In this document: positions 1-7,000 of the stretch, piece after piece
Layout: each line of letters begins with the position of its first letter
Position numbering within the stretch: position 1 is the stretch's first letter
From: DASYPP01 sp036006525
Lineage (GTDB): Bacteria > Gemmatimonadota > Gemmatimonadetes > Gemmatimonadales > GWC2-71-9
DNA: 64,000 nucleotides
Assembly: GCA_036006525.1 (NCBI GenBank)
Contig: DASYPP010000062.1
Location: 1-64,000 of the forward strand
Direction: 5' to 3'
Made by a program: the position numbers and the translations under genes
The notes under the pieces: generated by a model
What the model saw: the letters and a program-made list of their open reading frames with translations, nothing else
Database searches by the model: none
Told to the model about the DNA's origin: nothing

Positions 1-525
1 CCGGGTCCAGTCCTCCGCGTTGGCGGCGACTACCGCGTTGGTCGCGACCGGCGCGAGTCCCAGCCGCCGGGCCGCGGCCAGCACGGCATGCCGCTGCCTG
101 CCCGGCACCAGCTCGGCGTAGAGGTCCCGGGGACCGGAGAGTTGGAGGACGTTTTCGAGGAATCCGATGTCCTGGGAGAGCAGGATCAGCCCTTCACGAT
201 CTTGCGCGACAATTCCCGCCAACGTCGCGCCTTTGCCCCAGTGAATCGCGGTGATCGCGCGGCAGAGCGCGGCCCATCCCCGCTCGTCAGCGGCGAGGGC
301 GACGGTCTCCTGGCCGTTCCACGAGAGATGGGCACCCAGGATCGGGCGCACTCCCAGCGACTCGGCCGCTTTCTGGAACTCGACGGCGCCATAGACGCCG
401 TTGGTATCGGTGCAGGCGAGGGAATGGATTCCCCGCACCACGGCTGCGGCCACCAGGGCTTCCGGACTGGAAGCGCCGATGCCGAAGGAGAAATAGGTGT
501 GAACGTGGAGGTGGGAGAATCTCAC
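1..525 (-). CDS. DNA polymerase III alpha-type protein, N-terminal PHP domain (partial)
   Basis: The frame is open from a GTG at 525 to the window edge (175 codons), so only the N-terminus is present. It begins MRFSHLHVHTYFS, the HxH opening of the PHP domain of DnaE/DnaE2 replicases. It continues with GASSPEALV and an ALAADERGWAALCR segment typical of this family (compare LARNETGWKNLCR in DnaE2). The second PHP metal motif, usually TDHDG, reads TDTNG, so a metal-ligand histidine is lost and the PHP site is probably inactive. The GTG overlaps the stop of tag in a GTGA (522-525), implying translational coupling. With the ImuB-like gene 2 kb away, an error-prone DnaE2/ImuC role is likely, but the polymerase core is outside the window and cannot be checked. 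Confidence 0.72.
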   Translation of the reverse strand, partial: MRFSHLHVHTYFSFGIGASSPEALVAAAVVRGIHSLACTDTNGVYGAVEFQKAAESLGVRPILGAHLSWNGQETVALAADERGWAALCRAITAIHWGKGATLAGIVAQDREGLILLSQDIGFLENVLQLSGPRDLYAELVPGRQRHAVLAAARRLGLAPVATNAVVAANAEDWTR

Positions 526-1061
526 GCACGCGCCCACGCCGGTTTGAGTTTTTCGATCTTCCGGTACACCGGGCACTCCGGTCCATGGGCGCCGGGCAGG
601 TACCCGATACTCATGAGGAACTCGCCCACGATCTCGCCGCCGGTGAAGCGAAAAGTCTTCTTGAAGAGCTTGACCCACTCCTCTTTCGATCGCGGATGAT
701 GGGCCTCGAGCCAGGCGGCGAATGAGCCGTGACTGGAGCGCAGCGCCAGGATCGTCTTCGCATTGGCGATGGCCGCCTCGATTTTGAGCCGGTTCCGGAT
801 GATCCCCGGATCTTTCATGAGCCGGGCCCGGTCCCGGGCGCCGAAGCGGGCGACCAGCTCGGGCTGAAATCCCTTGTAGGCCTTCCGGAACGATTCCTGT
901 TTCTTGAGAATGGTGAGCCAGGAGAGGCCGGCCTGGTTGATCTCCAGGATGAGCCGCTCGAACAGCCCGGCATCGCCGCTGATCGGAAAGCCGTACTGGG
1001 TGTCGTGATAGGGACCATGCCACTGGTGGCCCGGCGCTACGTCGCAATACGAGTGTCCCAT
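522..1061 (-). CDS. tag: DNA-3-methyladenine glycosylase I
   Basis: This 179-aa protein matches the TAG family in length and motifs. An N-terminal Cys6 and the YHD histidine (H19) pair with a C-terminal H..C in GAHGPEC, giving the Cys-His-His-Cys zinc snap. The core LEINQAGLSWLTILKK corresponds to the LEGQQAGLSW segment of E. coli Tag and keeps its glutamate. The enzyme excises 3-methyladenine from alkylated DNA in the cytoplasm. It is the first gene of a minus-strand pair with the DnaE-type polymerase, sharing a 4-base GTGA overlap, so base excision and a possible translesion polymerase would be made together. The ATG at 1061 abuts fold-back element A, which fills the divergent spacer to the quinone oxidoreductase. 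Confidence 0.93.
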   Translation of the reverse strand: MGHSYCDVAPGHQWHGPYHDTQYGFPISGDAGLFERLILEINQAGLSWLTILKKQESFRKAYKGFQPELVARFGARDRARLMKDPGIIRNRLKIEAAIANAKTILALRSSHGSFAAWLEAHHPRSKEEWVKLFKKTFRFTGGEIVGEFLMSIGYLPGAHGPECPVYRKIEKLKPAWARA

Positions 1062-1339
1062 TAATTGAGAGGGTTAGGGTATGGCATTCGGAGCACAGCG
1101 AGGAATCTTCTCAATGTGTCTGGTAGTTGAATCACTGCTGTGATTCGAGCTCTGTAAGGCCAACGCAGAGGCGCCGAGCACGCTGAGGCTTCGCAGAGAA
1201 CAGCAAAAGCATTTATTTCTTTTGTATTGTCTTGTCTGTTGTAATAAGGCATTTTCAGTTCTCAGCGAGCTCTGCGCCTCTGCGTTGGCGGTTGCCGGGC
1301 TCGAACCTGCACGATGCTAGTCACCCGAACCTCTCAATT
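1062..1339. repeat. Fold-back element A (divergent spacer)
   Basis: The whole space between two divergent start codons folds back on itself. The inner arms are a perfect 16-base inverted pair, GCCAACGCAGAGGCGC at 1159-1174 and its complement at 1274-1289. The outer ends also match: TAATTGAGAGG at 1062 reappears inverted at 1330-1340, so both flanking genes carry CTCTCAATTA just before their ATG. Both arms contain a TTCGAGC string like a tRNA T-loop. The loop near 1207-1258 is AT-rich. Promoters for both genes must lie inside it, but I cannot place them. Confidence 0.8.
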
Positions 1340-2305
1340 ATGCGAGCTGTCGTCTACACCGGCGCCGGTGGTCACGAAGTCGTCCAGCTGCGGGATGTCC
1401 CGGCCCCGGAGCCCGGGCTCAACCAGGTGCGGGTGCGGATCAAGGCCGCGGGGCTCAACCGCGCCGATGTCTATCAACGGCGTGGCCATTATCCGGCTCC
1501 GCCGGGATCGCCTCCCGATATTCCGGGGCTGGAATATGCCGGCGAGGTCGAGGCACTGGGGACCGATTCCAGCCGCTGGAACATCGGCGACCGGGTGATG
1601 GGGCTGGTCGGCGGCGGAACTCACGCGGAATATGTCGTGGCGCACCAGGACGAAATCCTTCCGGTGCCGGTTCAACTCGAGTTCACTCAGGCCGCGGCGA
1701 TCCCCGAGGCATTCTTCACGGCCTATGACGCGCTGGTCACCCGGGCACGCCTGGCGCGGGGCGAGCGGGTCCTGATCCACGCAGTGGGCAGCGGTATCGG
1801 CACCGCCGCCATCCAGATTGCCCGATTGCTGGGCGCGCATTCCCTCGGCACGTCGCGAACGCCGGAAAAACTGGCGCGGGCGAAGGAGCTGGGACTCGAG
1901 ACTGCCATCTCCACGGCCACAGCCGGATTCCGCGACCAGGTCGGCGAGCCGGTCAATGTCATCATCGACGTACTGGGCGGTCCGGCCTGGGCCGACAATC
2001 TGGCGGTGCTGGCGCCGCTGGGCCGCATGGTCGTGCTCGCGTTTCTCCAGGGTCCCCAGATCAGCACCGATTTCACGCCGCTGCTCAGGAAACGGCTCGA
2101 AATCCTCGGATCGGTCATGCGCACCCGTCCGCCCCAAGAGCGCGTGGGGGTTGTCGCCGCGTTTCGCCGGGACATGCTCCCTCACTTCGCGACCGGCGAG
2201 CTCAAGCCGGTGGTTGGATCGGTGCTCCCGATGACGGAGATTTCCGCCGCGCACCAAGCCATGGAGACGAACGAGACGTTTGGTAAACTGGTACTGGTTT
2301 GGTGA
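1340..2305 (+). CDS. NADPH:quinone oxidoreductase, medium-chain dehydrogenase family
   Basis: A 321-aa member of the zinc-independent quinone oxidoreductase branch of the MDR superfamily (QOR/Tp53I3 type). It starts MRAVVYTGAGGHEVVQL. The substrate-domain motif AAGLNRADVYQRRGHYP is followed by PDIPGLEYAGEVEALG. The nucleotide-binding segment is VLIHAVGSGIGTAAIQIARL. No structural-zinc cysteines are seen, as expected for this branch. It probably reduces quinones or enones with NADPH. The ATG at 1340 is chosen because the in-frame upstream extension lies entirely in fold-back element A and has no family similarity. It diverges from tag. Confidence 0.88.
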   Translation: MRAVVYTGAGGHEVVQLRDVPAPEPGLNQVRVRIKAAGLNRADVYQRRGHYPAPPGSPPDIPGLEYAGEVEALGTDSSRWNIGDRVMGLVGGGTHAEYVVAHQDEILPVPVQLEFTQAAAIPEAFFTAYDALVTRARLARGERVLIHAVGSGIGTAAIQIARLLGAHSLGTSRTPEKLARAKELGLETAISTATAGFRDQVGEPVNVIIDVLGGPAWADNLAVLAPLGRMVVLAFLQGPQISTDFTPLLRKRLEILGSVMRTRPPQERVGVVAAFRRDMLPHFATGELKPVVGSVLPMTEISAAHQAMETNETFGKLVLVW

Positions 2306-2312
2306 GTCTTGC

Positions 2313-2448
2313 AAAAGCTCCTCGCGGAGGACGCGGTGTACACGCGGAGGCCGCGGCGAAAAACTGACACTATTCATTGTGATGATTCTTTGGGGTTGCT
2401 GTTCACCGCGTACGCCGCGCTACACCGCGGTCGCCGCGAGGAGCTTTT
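2313..2448. repeat. Fold-back element B
   Basis: Arms at 2313-2360 and 2402-2448 pair over about 47 bases. The outer 15 bases (AAAAGCTCCTCGCGG, 2313-2327) are exactly complementary to 2434-2448. The arms are built from related GCGGAGG/CGCGGTG units around a 41-base AT-rich loop. The element begins 7 bases after the quinone oxidoreductase stop and runs into the 3' end of the ImuB-like gene, encoding its last residues. Confidence 0.85.
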
Positions 2449-3646
2449 CTCTGCGATCTCCGTTTCCTCCTCGTAATAAACCTTTTTTACCCCATCTCGT
2501 CGTAATCGAATCGATCGCACGTTGAAGCGACTGGGCTTTCTCCGGTGCCCGTTGAGTCGGTCGCGAATTCATCTCGAACAAATCCAGCTGCGGCTCCGCT
2601 TCCAGTAATCGATCGACGGTCATGGTGACGGCACGGACGGCCACCGGCCGGCTGTTGGCCAGGGTGAATGCGCGGCGCGCCGCGTCCCACAGCTCGATAT
2701 CCAGCAACGCGGGCCGTAGGGGCAAGCTGTGCCTGCCCAGTTGGTAATCAGTGTAGTGCAGCTCGAGAACCAGGCGCCGAGAGACCAGGTGGCGGGTGCG
2801 GAGCCGGCGGCCCAGGATCTCGCTCATCCGGCGGAGCAGCGTGTGCAGCAGCCCCAGGTCGTTGCTGTCGCTGCTCAACGTGTGCGCCACGGTAAACTCG
2901 GCCTTGAGCGCGGGAGGCAGCACCGGCCGGGGATCAATCCCCCGGGCCCGGGCCACCAGCTGGCGACCCGGCGGGCCGAAGACGGCGCAGGCCTGCTGCT
3001 CGCGGAGGGCGGCGATCTCGCCGATCAGCTCCAGCTGGTATTCGTCCAGCCGCTCGCGCATCGGGTCGGGGACGTCGGGCAGGACCTCCACCGAGAGCGG
3101 CGCCAGGAACGATGCCTCGTTTCCCGCCAGGACTTCGAACAGCGACTCCAGCGCGGCGGCCGAGCCGCCCAGCCGCTCCGCCTTGACCGCGGTTTCGCTT
3201 ACCAGCTTGTTGGTCGCGACTCCCACCGAGAGCGGCAGCCGCACCTGCTCCCGGGTTTCCCGCTGGATCCGTTCCGCCAAGTCTACGGCGGCGCCGAAGA
3301 GACCGCGGGTTCCGCTCACGTCGAGAAAGGCATGGCCGTAGCCCCGAGGCTCGATGATGGGTGCGTAGCGGCGCAGCACCTCGTGCAGCGCGCGCGACGC
3401 CCGGGCGTAGAGCCGCGGATTGGGCGGCAGGATCACCAGGTCGCGGCAGAGCTTCCGCGCGCGGGGCAATAACATGCCCCGGGTGATCCCGGCCAGCCGC
3501 GCTTCATCGGACAGCGCCAGCACCGTGGCGCGATCCGCCCCCGGCGGCGCGATCACGATCGGCCGGCTCCTGAGCGCCGGGGCGACCAGGCCCTCCACGG
3601 TCGTGCAGAACGAGGGCGGATCGATAAAAAGAATAGACTTCATCAT
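2420..3646 (-). CDS. imuB: ImuB-like catalytically dead Y-family DNA polymerase
   Basis: This 408-aa protein has the Y-family polymerase fold (start SILFIDPPSF; VGVATNKLVSETA; helix-hairpin region near 200). The active site is dismantled. The first metal-binding motif, DMDAF in DinB, is D9-P-P-S-F. The second, SxDEAYLD, is GYGHAFLD with Gly104-His105 in place of Asp-Glu. ImuB proteins are known to lack these carboxylates and to act as scaffold between the beta clamp and DnaE2. QLDLF at 353-357 is a good clamp-binding motif. The usual long ImuB tail is short here. The last residues (REKLLAATAV) come from fold-back element B. A degenerate DinB is the alternative reading. Confidence 0.75.
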   Translation of the reverse strand: MMKSILFIDPPSFCTTVEGLVAPALRSRPIVIAPPGADRATVLALSDEARLAGITRGMLLPRARKLCRDLVILPPNPRLYARASRALHEVLRRYAPIIEPRGYGHAFLDVSGTRGLFGAAVDLAERIQRETREQVRLPLSVGVATNKLVSETAVKAERLGGSAAALESLFEVLAGNEASFLAPLSVEVLPDVPDPMRERLDEYQLELIGEIAALREQQACAVFGPPGRQLVARARGIDPRPVLPPALKAEFTVAHTLSSDSNDLGLLHTLLRRMSEILGRRLRTRHLVSRRLVLELHYTDYQLGRHSLPLRPALLDIELWDAARRAFTLANSRPVAVRAVTMTVDRLLEAEPQLDLFEMNSRPTQRAPEKAQSLQRAIDSITTRWGKKGLLRGGNGDRREKLLAATAV

Positions 3647-3647
3647 A

Positions 3648-3800
3648 GAGAACGCAGAGAAAATCTCCTCCCGAAGGACGCGAAGTAGCGCGAAAACCGC
3701 GAAGAAAAGCTTTTACAACAATTTGTCATAGGTTTTTTTCTTCGCGTTCACCGCGTGTCCTTCGCGTTCTTCGCGAGGAGCTGTTGCTGTTCTCCGTGGC
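3648..3800. repeat. Fold-back element C
   Basis: The left arm at about 3648-3708 has GAAGGACGCGAAG-type units and pairs with the right arm at about 3731-3800 (TTCGCGTTC, TCCTTCGCG units). The loop holds ACAACAATTTGTCATAGG. It fills the space between the ImuB-like start codon at 3646 and the radical SAM stop codon at 3807. Confidence 0.82.
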
Positions 3801-3806
3801 CTCTGC

Positions 3807-4925
3807 CTACTCAAATAGCGATTTTTGCTGGCTAGGCGCGCGGGGGAAGCGGCCTTCGGCCTGGCGGTATTCGCGGGTGTCTCCCTCCGCGAATCCATAT
3901 TCCCGCTGCAAGCCGCGCAGCCGCTTGCTGAGCGCCTGCTGGTATTCCCGGGTGACATACCAGCGGCCGTCGAAGTGGCGGTGATACCGCTCGGCCAGCT
4001 CGGGGAACTCGCGGGTGACGAAATCGATGAAGCGGGGGCCCAGCACCGGATCGAGCCGGAGCGCGGAACCGTGAGCGTAGACCGCCTTGGCCTCGCTCGC
4101 GGCCTGGAACAGCCGGGCCAGCCCGGGCCGGTCGTCGTTGATGCCGGGGAGAATCGGCGCGATCAGCAGTCCGGCGCGGACGCCTCCCTTGAGCAGCGTC
4201 TCCATGGCGCGGAGCCGCGCCTGCGGAATCGGGGAGCGCCGCTCCAGCCGGCGGGCCAGGATCGCGTCCGCGGTGCAGAGCGAGATGTTGACCGTGACTT
4301 CGTGCCGGGCAGACAGCTCCTGGAGCAGCCGGAGATCGCGGGTGACCAGCGGAGACTTGGTGATGATCCCGATCGAGAGTCCCTGGTACTGCTTCAGCTG
4401 TTCCAGCAGTTTCCGGGTGAGCCGGAATTTCCGTTCGGCGGGCTGATAGGGATCGGTCGCGGTGCCGATCACCAGCGAGCTGCCATCCAGCTTGGCGGGA
4501 TCCAGGGTGCGCACCAGGACTTCGGCGGCGCCGGTTTTGACGAGGATGTCTTTCTCGAATGACTCATAAGGCGGTAAGGCGGTAGGGCGGTAAGGCGGTA
4601 GGTTATTTCCTTCGGACGCCGCCTCTGCCCGCTCCACCGCGTACCGATGGGTGTCCCGCGCATAGCAGTAGGTGCAGCCGAACTCGCAGCCTACATACGG
4701 GTTCACCGACCAGAATCCCATGCCGGTGCTGGCCGGCGAATTGAGCACCGACTTCACCGGCCAGGCGATGAACCGGGTGCCGCGCTGGCGCTCGTCGAGC
4801 AAGGGAAGCGGGGAAGACGGGAAGCTGGGAAGCAGGTTCAATTGCCGCTTTGGATCTCTGCGGGATTCGCTTCGCTCACCTGCCTCCCCGCTTCCCTCGC
4901 TTCCCCGCTTCCCCGCTATCCGCAT
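3807..4925 (-). CDS. Radical SAM protein, PA0069/Rv2578c (SplB-like) family
   Basis: A 372-aa protein read from the ATG at 4925; a GTG at 4940 is also possible. The signature WSVNPYVGCEFGCTYCYAR carries the CxxxCxxC [4Fe-4S]/SAM motif at residues 80-87, followed by HRY, as in the spore-photolyase-like PA0069 family. VIGTATDPYQPAERK and LSIGIITKSPLVTRDL are further family landmarks. The substrate is unknown. Two parts are not family sequence: the first ~50 residues (rich in Gly/Ser/Arg, then PSFPSSPLP) are translated from element E, and NNLPPYRPTALPPY is translated from array D. Repeats have therefore entered this gene twice in frame. It overlaps the zinc-ribbon ORF by 10 bases (ATGCGGATAG), suggesting co-translation. 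Confidence 0.85.
   Translation of the reverse strand: MRIAGKRGSEGSGEAGERSESRRDPKRQLNLLPSFPSSPLPLLDERQRGTRFIAWPVKSVLNSPASTGMGFWSVNPYVGCEFGCTYCYARDTHRYAVERAEAASEGNNLPPYRPTALPPYESFEKDILVKTGAAEVLVRTLDPAKLDGSSLVIGTATDPYQPAERKFRLTRKLLEQLKQYQGLSIGIITKSPLVTRDLRLLQELSARHEVTVNISLCTADAILARRLERRSPIPQARLRAMETLLKGGVRAGLLIAPILPGINDDRPGLARLFQAASEAKAVYAHGSALRLDPVLGPRFIDFVTREFPELAERYHRHFDGRWYVTREYQQALSKRLRGLQREYGFAEGDTREYRQAEGRFPRAPSQQKSLFE
4568..4603. repeat. Single-arm 8-base array D inside a coding region
   Basis: Four and a half copies of GCGGTAAG/GCGGTAGG lie in frame within the radical SAM gene. No complementary arm is seen nearby. The same octamer theme (GACGGTAG) recurs at 9353-9501 and 61190-61222. 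Confidence 0.8.
4799..4917. repeat. Fold-back element E at the 5' end of the radical SAM gene
   Basis: The left arm 4799-4838 (GGGAAGCG, GGAAGACG, GGAAGCTG units) and right arm 4877-4917 (its complement, with TTCCCCGC units) flank a 38-base loop. On the minus strand it encodes the unusual N-terminus of the radical SAM protein and ends at the zinc-ribbon ORF stop codon (4916-4918). Confidence 0.8.
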
Positions 4926-5074
4926 CTCGCCCACCCGCACTGGCCGCAGTGCACGCAGCCCGAATTATGGATCACCGGACCGGAGCACTCCGGACACACG
5001 CGGATGACTTGTAATGTGCTGGTGTTTAAAGGCTTAAGCGTCTGAAGCTGGCGGGGGGTGGGAGTGGGAGACAT
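4916..5074 (-). CDS. 52-aa zinc-ribbon protein resembling the C-terminal tail of B12-dependent ribonucleotide reductase
   Basis: A 52-aa ORF from an ATG at 5074, starting MSPTPTPRQLQTLKPL, with AGAGGT as a possible ribosome site. Its second half has six cysteines in the pattern CPEC-x9-C-x2-C-x2-C-x4-CG: VCPECSG, then NSGCVHCGQCGWARCG. This is the pattern I know from the zinc-binding C-terminus of class II (NrdJ) ribonucleotide reductases (CPECG...EGCVxCxxCGYSKCG). No reductase body lies upstream: the frame closes at a stop near 5150. A good promoter sits 46 bases upstream of the start codon. It may be a free-standing zinc ribbon or the remnant of a lost nrdJ. It overlaps the radical SAM start. 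Confidence 0.6.
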   Translation of the reverse strand: MSPTPTPRQLQTLKPLNTSTLQVIRVCPECSGPVIHNSGCVHCGQCGWARCG

Positions 5075-5119
5075 GGGGACCTCTGAGGTTTCGGGACTGC
5101 TTCGGTGGTCTGTAAACCG

Positions 5120-5147
5120 AATATATCCCGAAAACAGGGGCCGTCAA
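5120..5147 (-). promoter_or_regulatory. Sigma-70-type promoter for the zinc-ribbon/radical SAM pair
   Basis: On the minus strand TTGACG (5147-5142) and TATATT (5125-5120) are separated by 16 bases, a near-consensus pair. Transcription would start near 5113, leaving a leader of roughly 40 bases to the ATG at 5074. Confidence 0.6.
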
Positions 5148-5377
5148 TTACCTCGAGCAAACTTTCCCTTTTCACCTCACGGATTGTCTCTTCCGGTTTC
5201 CTCCAGTTGCGAATCCGAACCTATCAGGCAAACATCCTACGCCCTGCATGGGACTGAAACGGATCGTGCATTGCCTTCGTCAGAAGTGCGGGTTTACTCA
5301 CGCCGCGATCCATCCGCGAAAATCGTTGTCCCAGTCCATGTTGCCAGCGTCCTGACTCTCATTCTGGAACACCGCCC
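5148..5377. other. Non-coding spacer before tldD
   Basis: This divergent spacer has no convincing ORF, RNA gene or repeat. It should contain the tldD promoter, but I cannot identify one with confidence. Confidence 0.5.
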
Positions 5378-7000
5378 ATGACCGATCGTCGAGACTTTCT
5401 GAAAGTGGCCGGTATCACCACCGCCATGCTGGCCGCCGAAGGCAGCGTGCGCGAGGCGCTCGCCCGGGTGCTCCGCCCGCCTCCGCCCGCCGGTCCCCCG
5501 ATGGACCCGGCGATTCGCGAGTTGTTAATGGAAGCGCTGAATGCGGCGAAGATGTCCGGCGCCGGTTATGCCGATGTGCGGATCGGGCGGCAGCGGCAGA
5601 ATTTCGTGTTCACCCGCGAGCACCAGATCCAGAACGTGGTGGACACGGACACGATGGGCTGCGGGGTGCGGGCCCTGGTGGACGGCACCTGGGGATTCGC
5701 GGCGACCCAGCAGCTGACCAAGGACGCCGTGGCCGGCGCGGCGCGCGAAGCCGTCGCCATCGCCAAGGCCAACCGGATCGCGCGGGACCGCCCGGTCGAG
5801 CTGCTGCCGTCACCGAACTATCCGGACGTGAGCTGGCAGAGCGCGTTCAAGGTGGATCCGTGGACCATCTCGGTCGAAGAAAAGGCGGACCTGCTGCTCC
5901 GGGCCAACGCCGAAGCACTGAAGGTCACCAACGTGCAGTTCGTCAACAGCGCGCTGTTCCTGGTCAAGGATGAACGGAACTTCGCCAACACCGACGGCTC
6001 GGTCATCGCCCAGGTGTTCGTCCGCAGCTTCCCGACTCTGACGGCGACGGCCGTGGCGCCGGACCGTTCCGATTTCCAGCGCCGCTCGGCCAGCATCGCG
6101 CCGATGGGCCGGGGCTGGGAATACGTGCTCGAGAGCGACATGGTCGGCCGCGCGGGTGGCTGGGCGGAAGAAGCCGCCCAGAAGCTGTCGGCCAAGCCGG
6201 TCGACGTCGGCCGCTATGACCTGGTGCTGCACCCGTCCCATCTTTGGCTCACCATCCATGAGTCCATCGGCCACCCCACCGAGCTGGACCGGGCCATGGG
6301 ATACGAAGCCAACTACGCCGGCACCAGCTTCGTGGCCCCGCCCGAGAAGATGCTCGGCAAACTCAAGTACGGACCCGAGTTCATGAACATCCAGGGCGAC
6401 CGGAGCCAGGAAGGCGCGATCTCCACCATCGGGTACGACGACGAAGGCGTGAAGCCGGATGACTTCCTGATCATCAAGAACGGAATCTTCAACGACTACC
6501 AGACCACCCGGGAACAGGCCGGGTGGCTCAAATGGTGGTACGACAGCCAGGGCCGGGAGACCCGTTCCCATGGCTGCTCCTATTCCCAGGGCTGGGGCGA
6601 CGTGCAGTTCCAGCGGATGCCGAACGTCTCGCTGCTCCCCGGCGCGGAGGACCACTCCTTCGACGACCTGATCGCCGCGACCGACGCAGGAATCGCGATC
6701 GAGGGAGATGGTTCCTTCTCCATCGATCAGCAGCGTTATAACGCGCAGTTCGGCGGGCAGACGTTCTACGAGATCAAGGGCGGCAAGAAGGTCGGGATGC
6801 TGAAGGACGTGGCCTATCAGATGCGAACCCCTGACTTCTGGAATTCCATGGACATGATCGGCGGCAAGAGCAGCTACCAGATGGGCGGAAGCTTCTTCGA
6901 CGGCAAGGGACAACCGGGCCAGAGCAACGGCGTCAGCCACGGCGCGGTCCCGGCCCGGTTCCGCCAGATCAACGTGATCAACACCGGGAGGAAAGCATGA
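5378..7000 (+). CDS. tldD: TldD-family metalloprotease with twin-arginine-like N-terminus
   Basis: A 540-aa TldD/PmbA-family (U62) protein, close to the usual 480-540 aa. The zinc-binding HExxxH motif is H294-ESIGH299, in the context LWLTIHESIGHPTELDRA. E. coli TldD forms a heterodimer with TldE and degrades unfolded peptides in the cytoplasm (microcin B17 leader, CcdA). This protein instead starts MTDRRDFLKVAGITTAMLA, a DRRDFLK twin-arginine motif with a short hydrophobic stretch, so export of the folded protein is possible. The next gene starts within its stop codon (ATGA overlap, 6997-7000), matching an obligate TldD/E pair. It heads the long plus-strand operon. Confidence 0.9.
   Translation: MTDRRDFLKVAGITTAMLAAEGSVREALARVLRPPPPAGPPMDPAIRELLMEALNAAKMSGAGYADVRIGRQRQNFVFTREHQIQNVVDTDTMGCGVRALVDGTWGFAATQQLTKDAVAGAAREAVAIAKANRIARDRPVELLPSPNYPDVSWQSAFKVDPWTISVEEKADLLLRANAEALKVTNVQFVNSALFLVKDERNFANTDGSVIAQVFVRSFPTLTATAVAPDRSDFQRRSASIAPMGRGWEYVLESDMVGRAGGWAEEAAQKLSAKPVDVGRYDLVLHPSHLWLTIHESIGHPTELDRAMGYEANYAGTSFVAPPEKMLGKLKYGPEFMNIQGDRSQEGAISTIGYDDEGVKPDDFLIIKNGIFNDYQTTREQAGWLKWWYDSQGRETRSHGCSYSQGWGDVQFQRMPNVSLLPGAEDHSFDDLIAATDAGIAIEGDGSFSIDQQRYNAQFGGQTFYEIKGGKKVGMLKDVAYQMRTPDFWNSMDMIGGKSSYQMGGSFFDGKGQPGQSNGVSHGAVPARFRQINVINTGRKA

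Noticed and set aside
1290..1335. A tRNA gene on the minus strand in element A, suggested by a GGTTCGAGCC T-loop.
   Set aside because: Only a T-arm-like string is seen; it has a mismatched stem, and the D-arm and anticodon arm are missing.
2313..2448. Fold-back elements as ordinary rho-independent terminators.
   Set aside because: Long AT or mixed loops, arms of up to 47 bases, and no T-run after the stem; they may still stop transcription but are not the standard type.
5148..5377. Full nrdJ gene upstream of the zinc-ribbon ORF.
   Set aside because: The frame closes at a stop near 5150 and the next upstream gene, tldD, is on the other strand.
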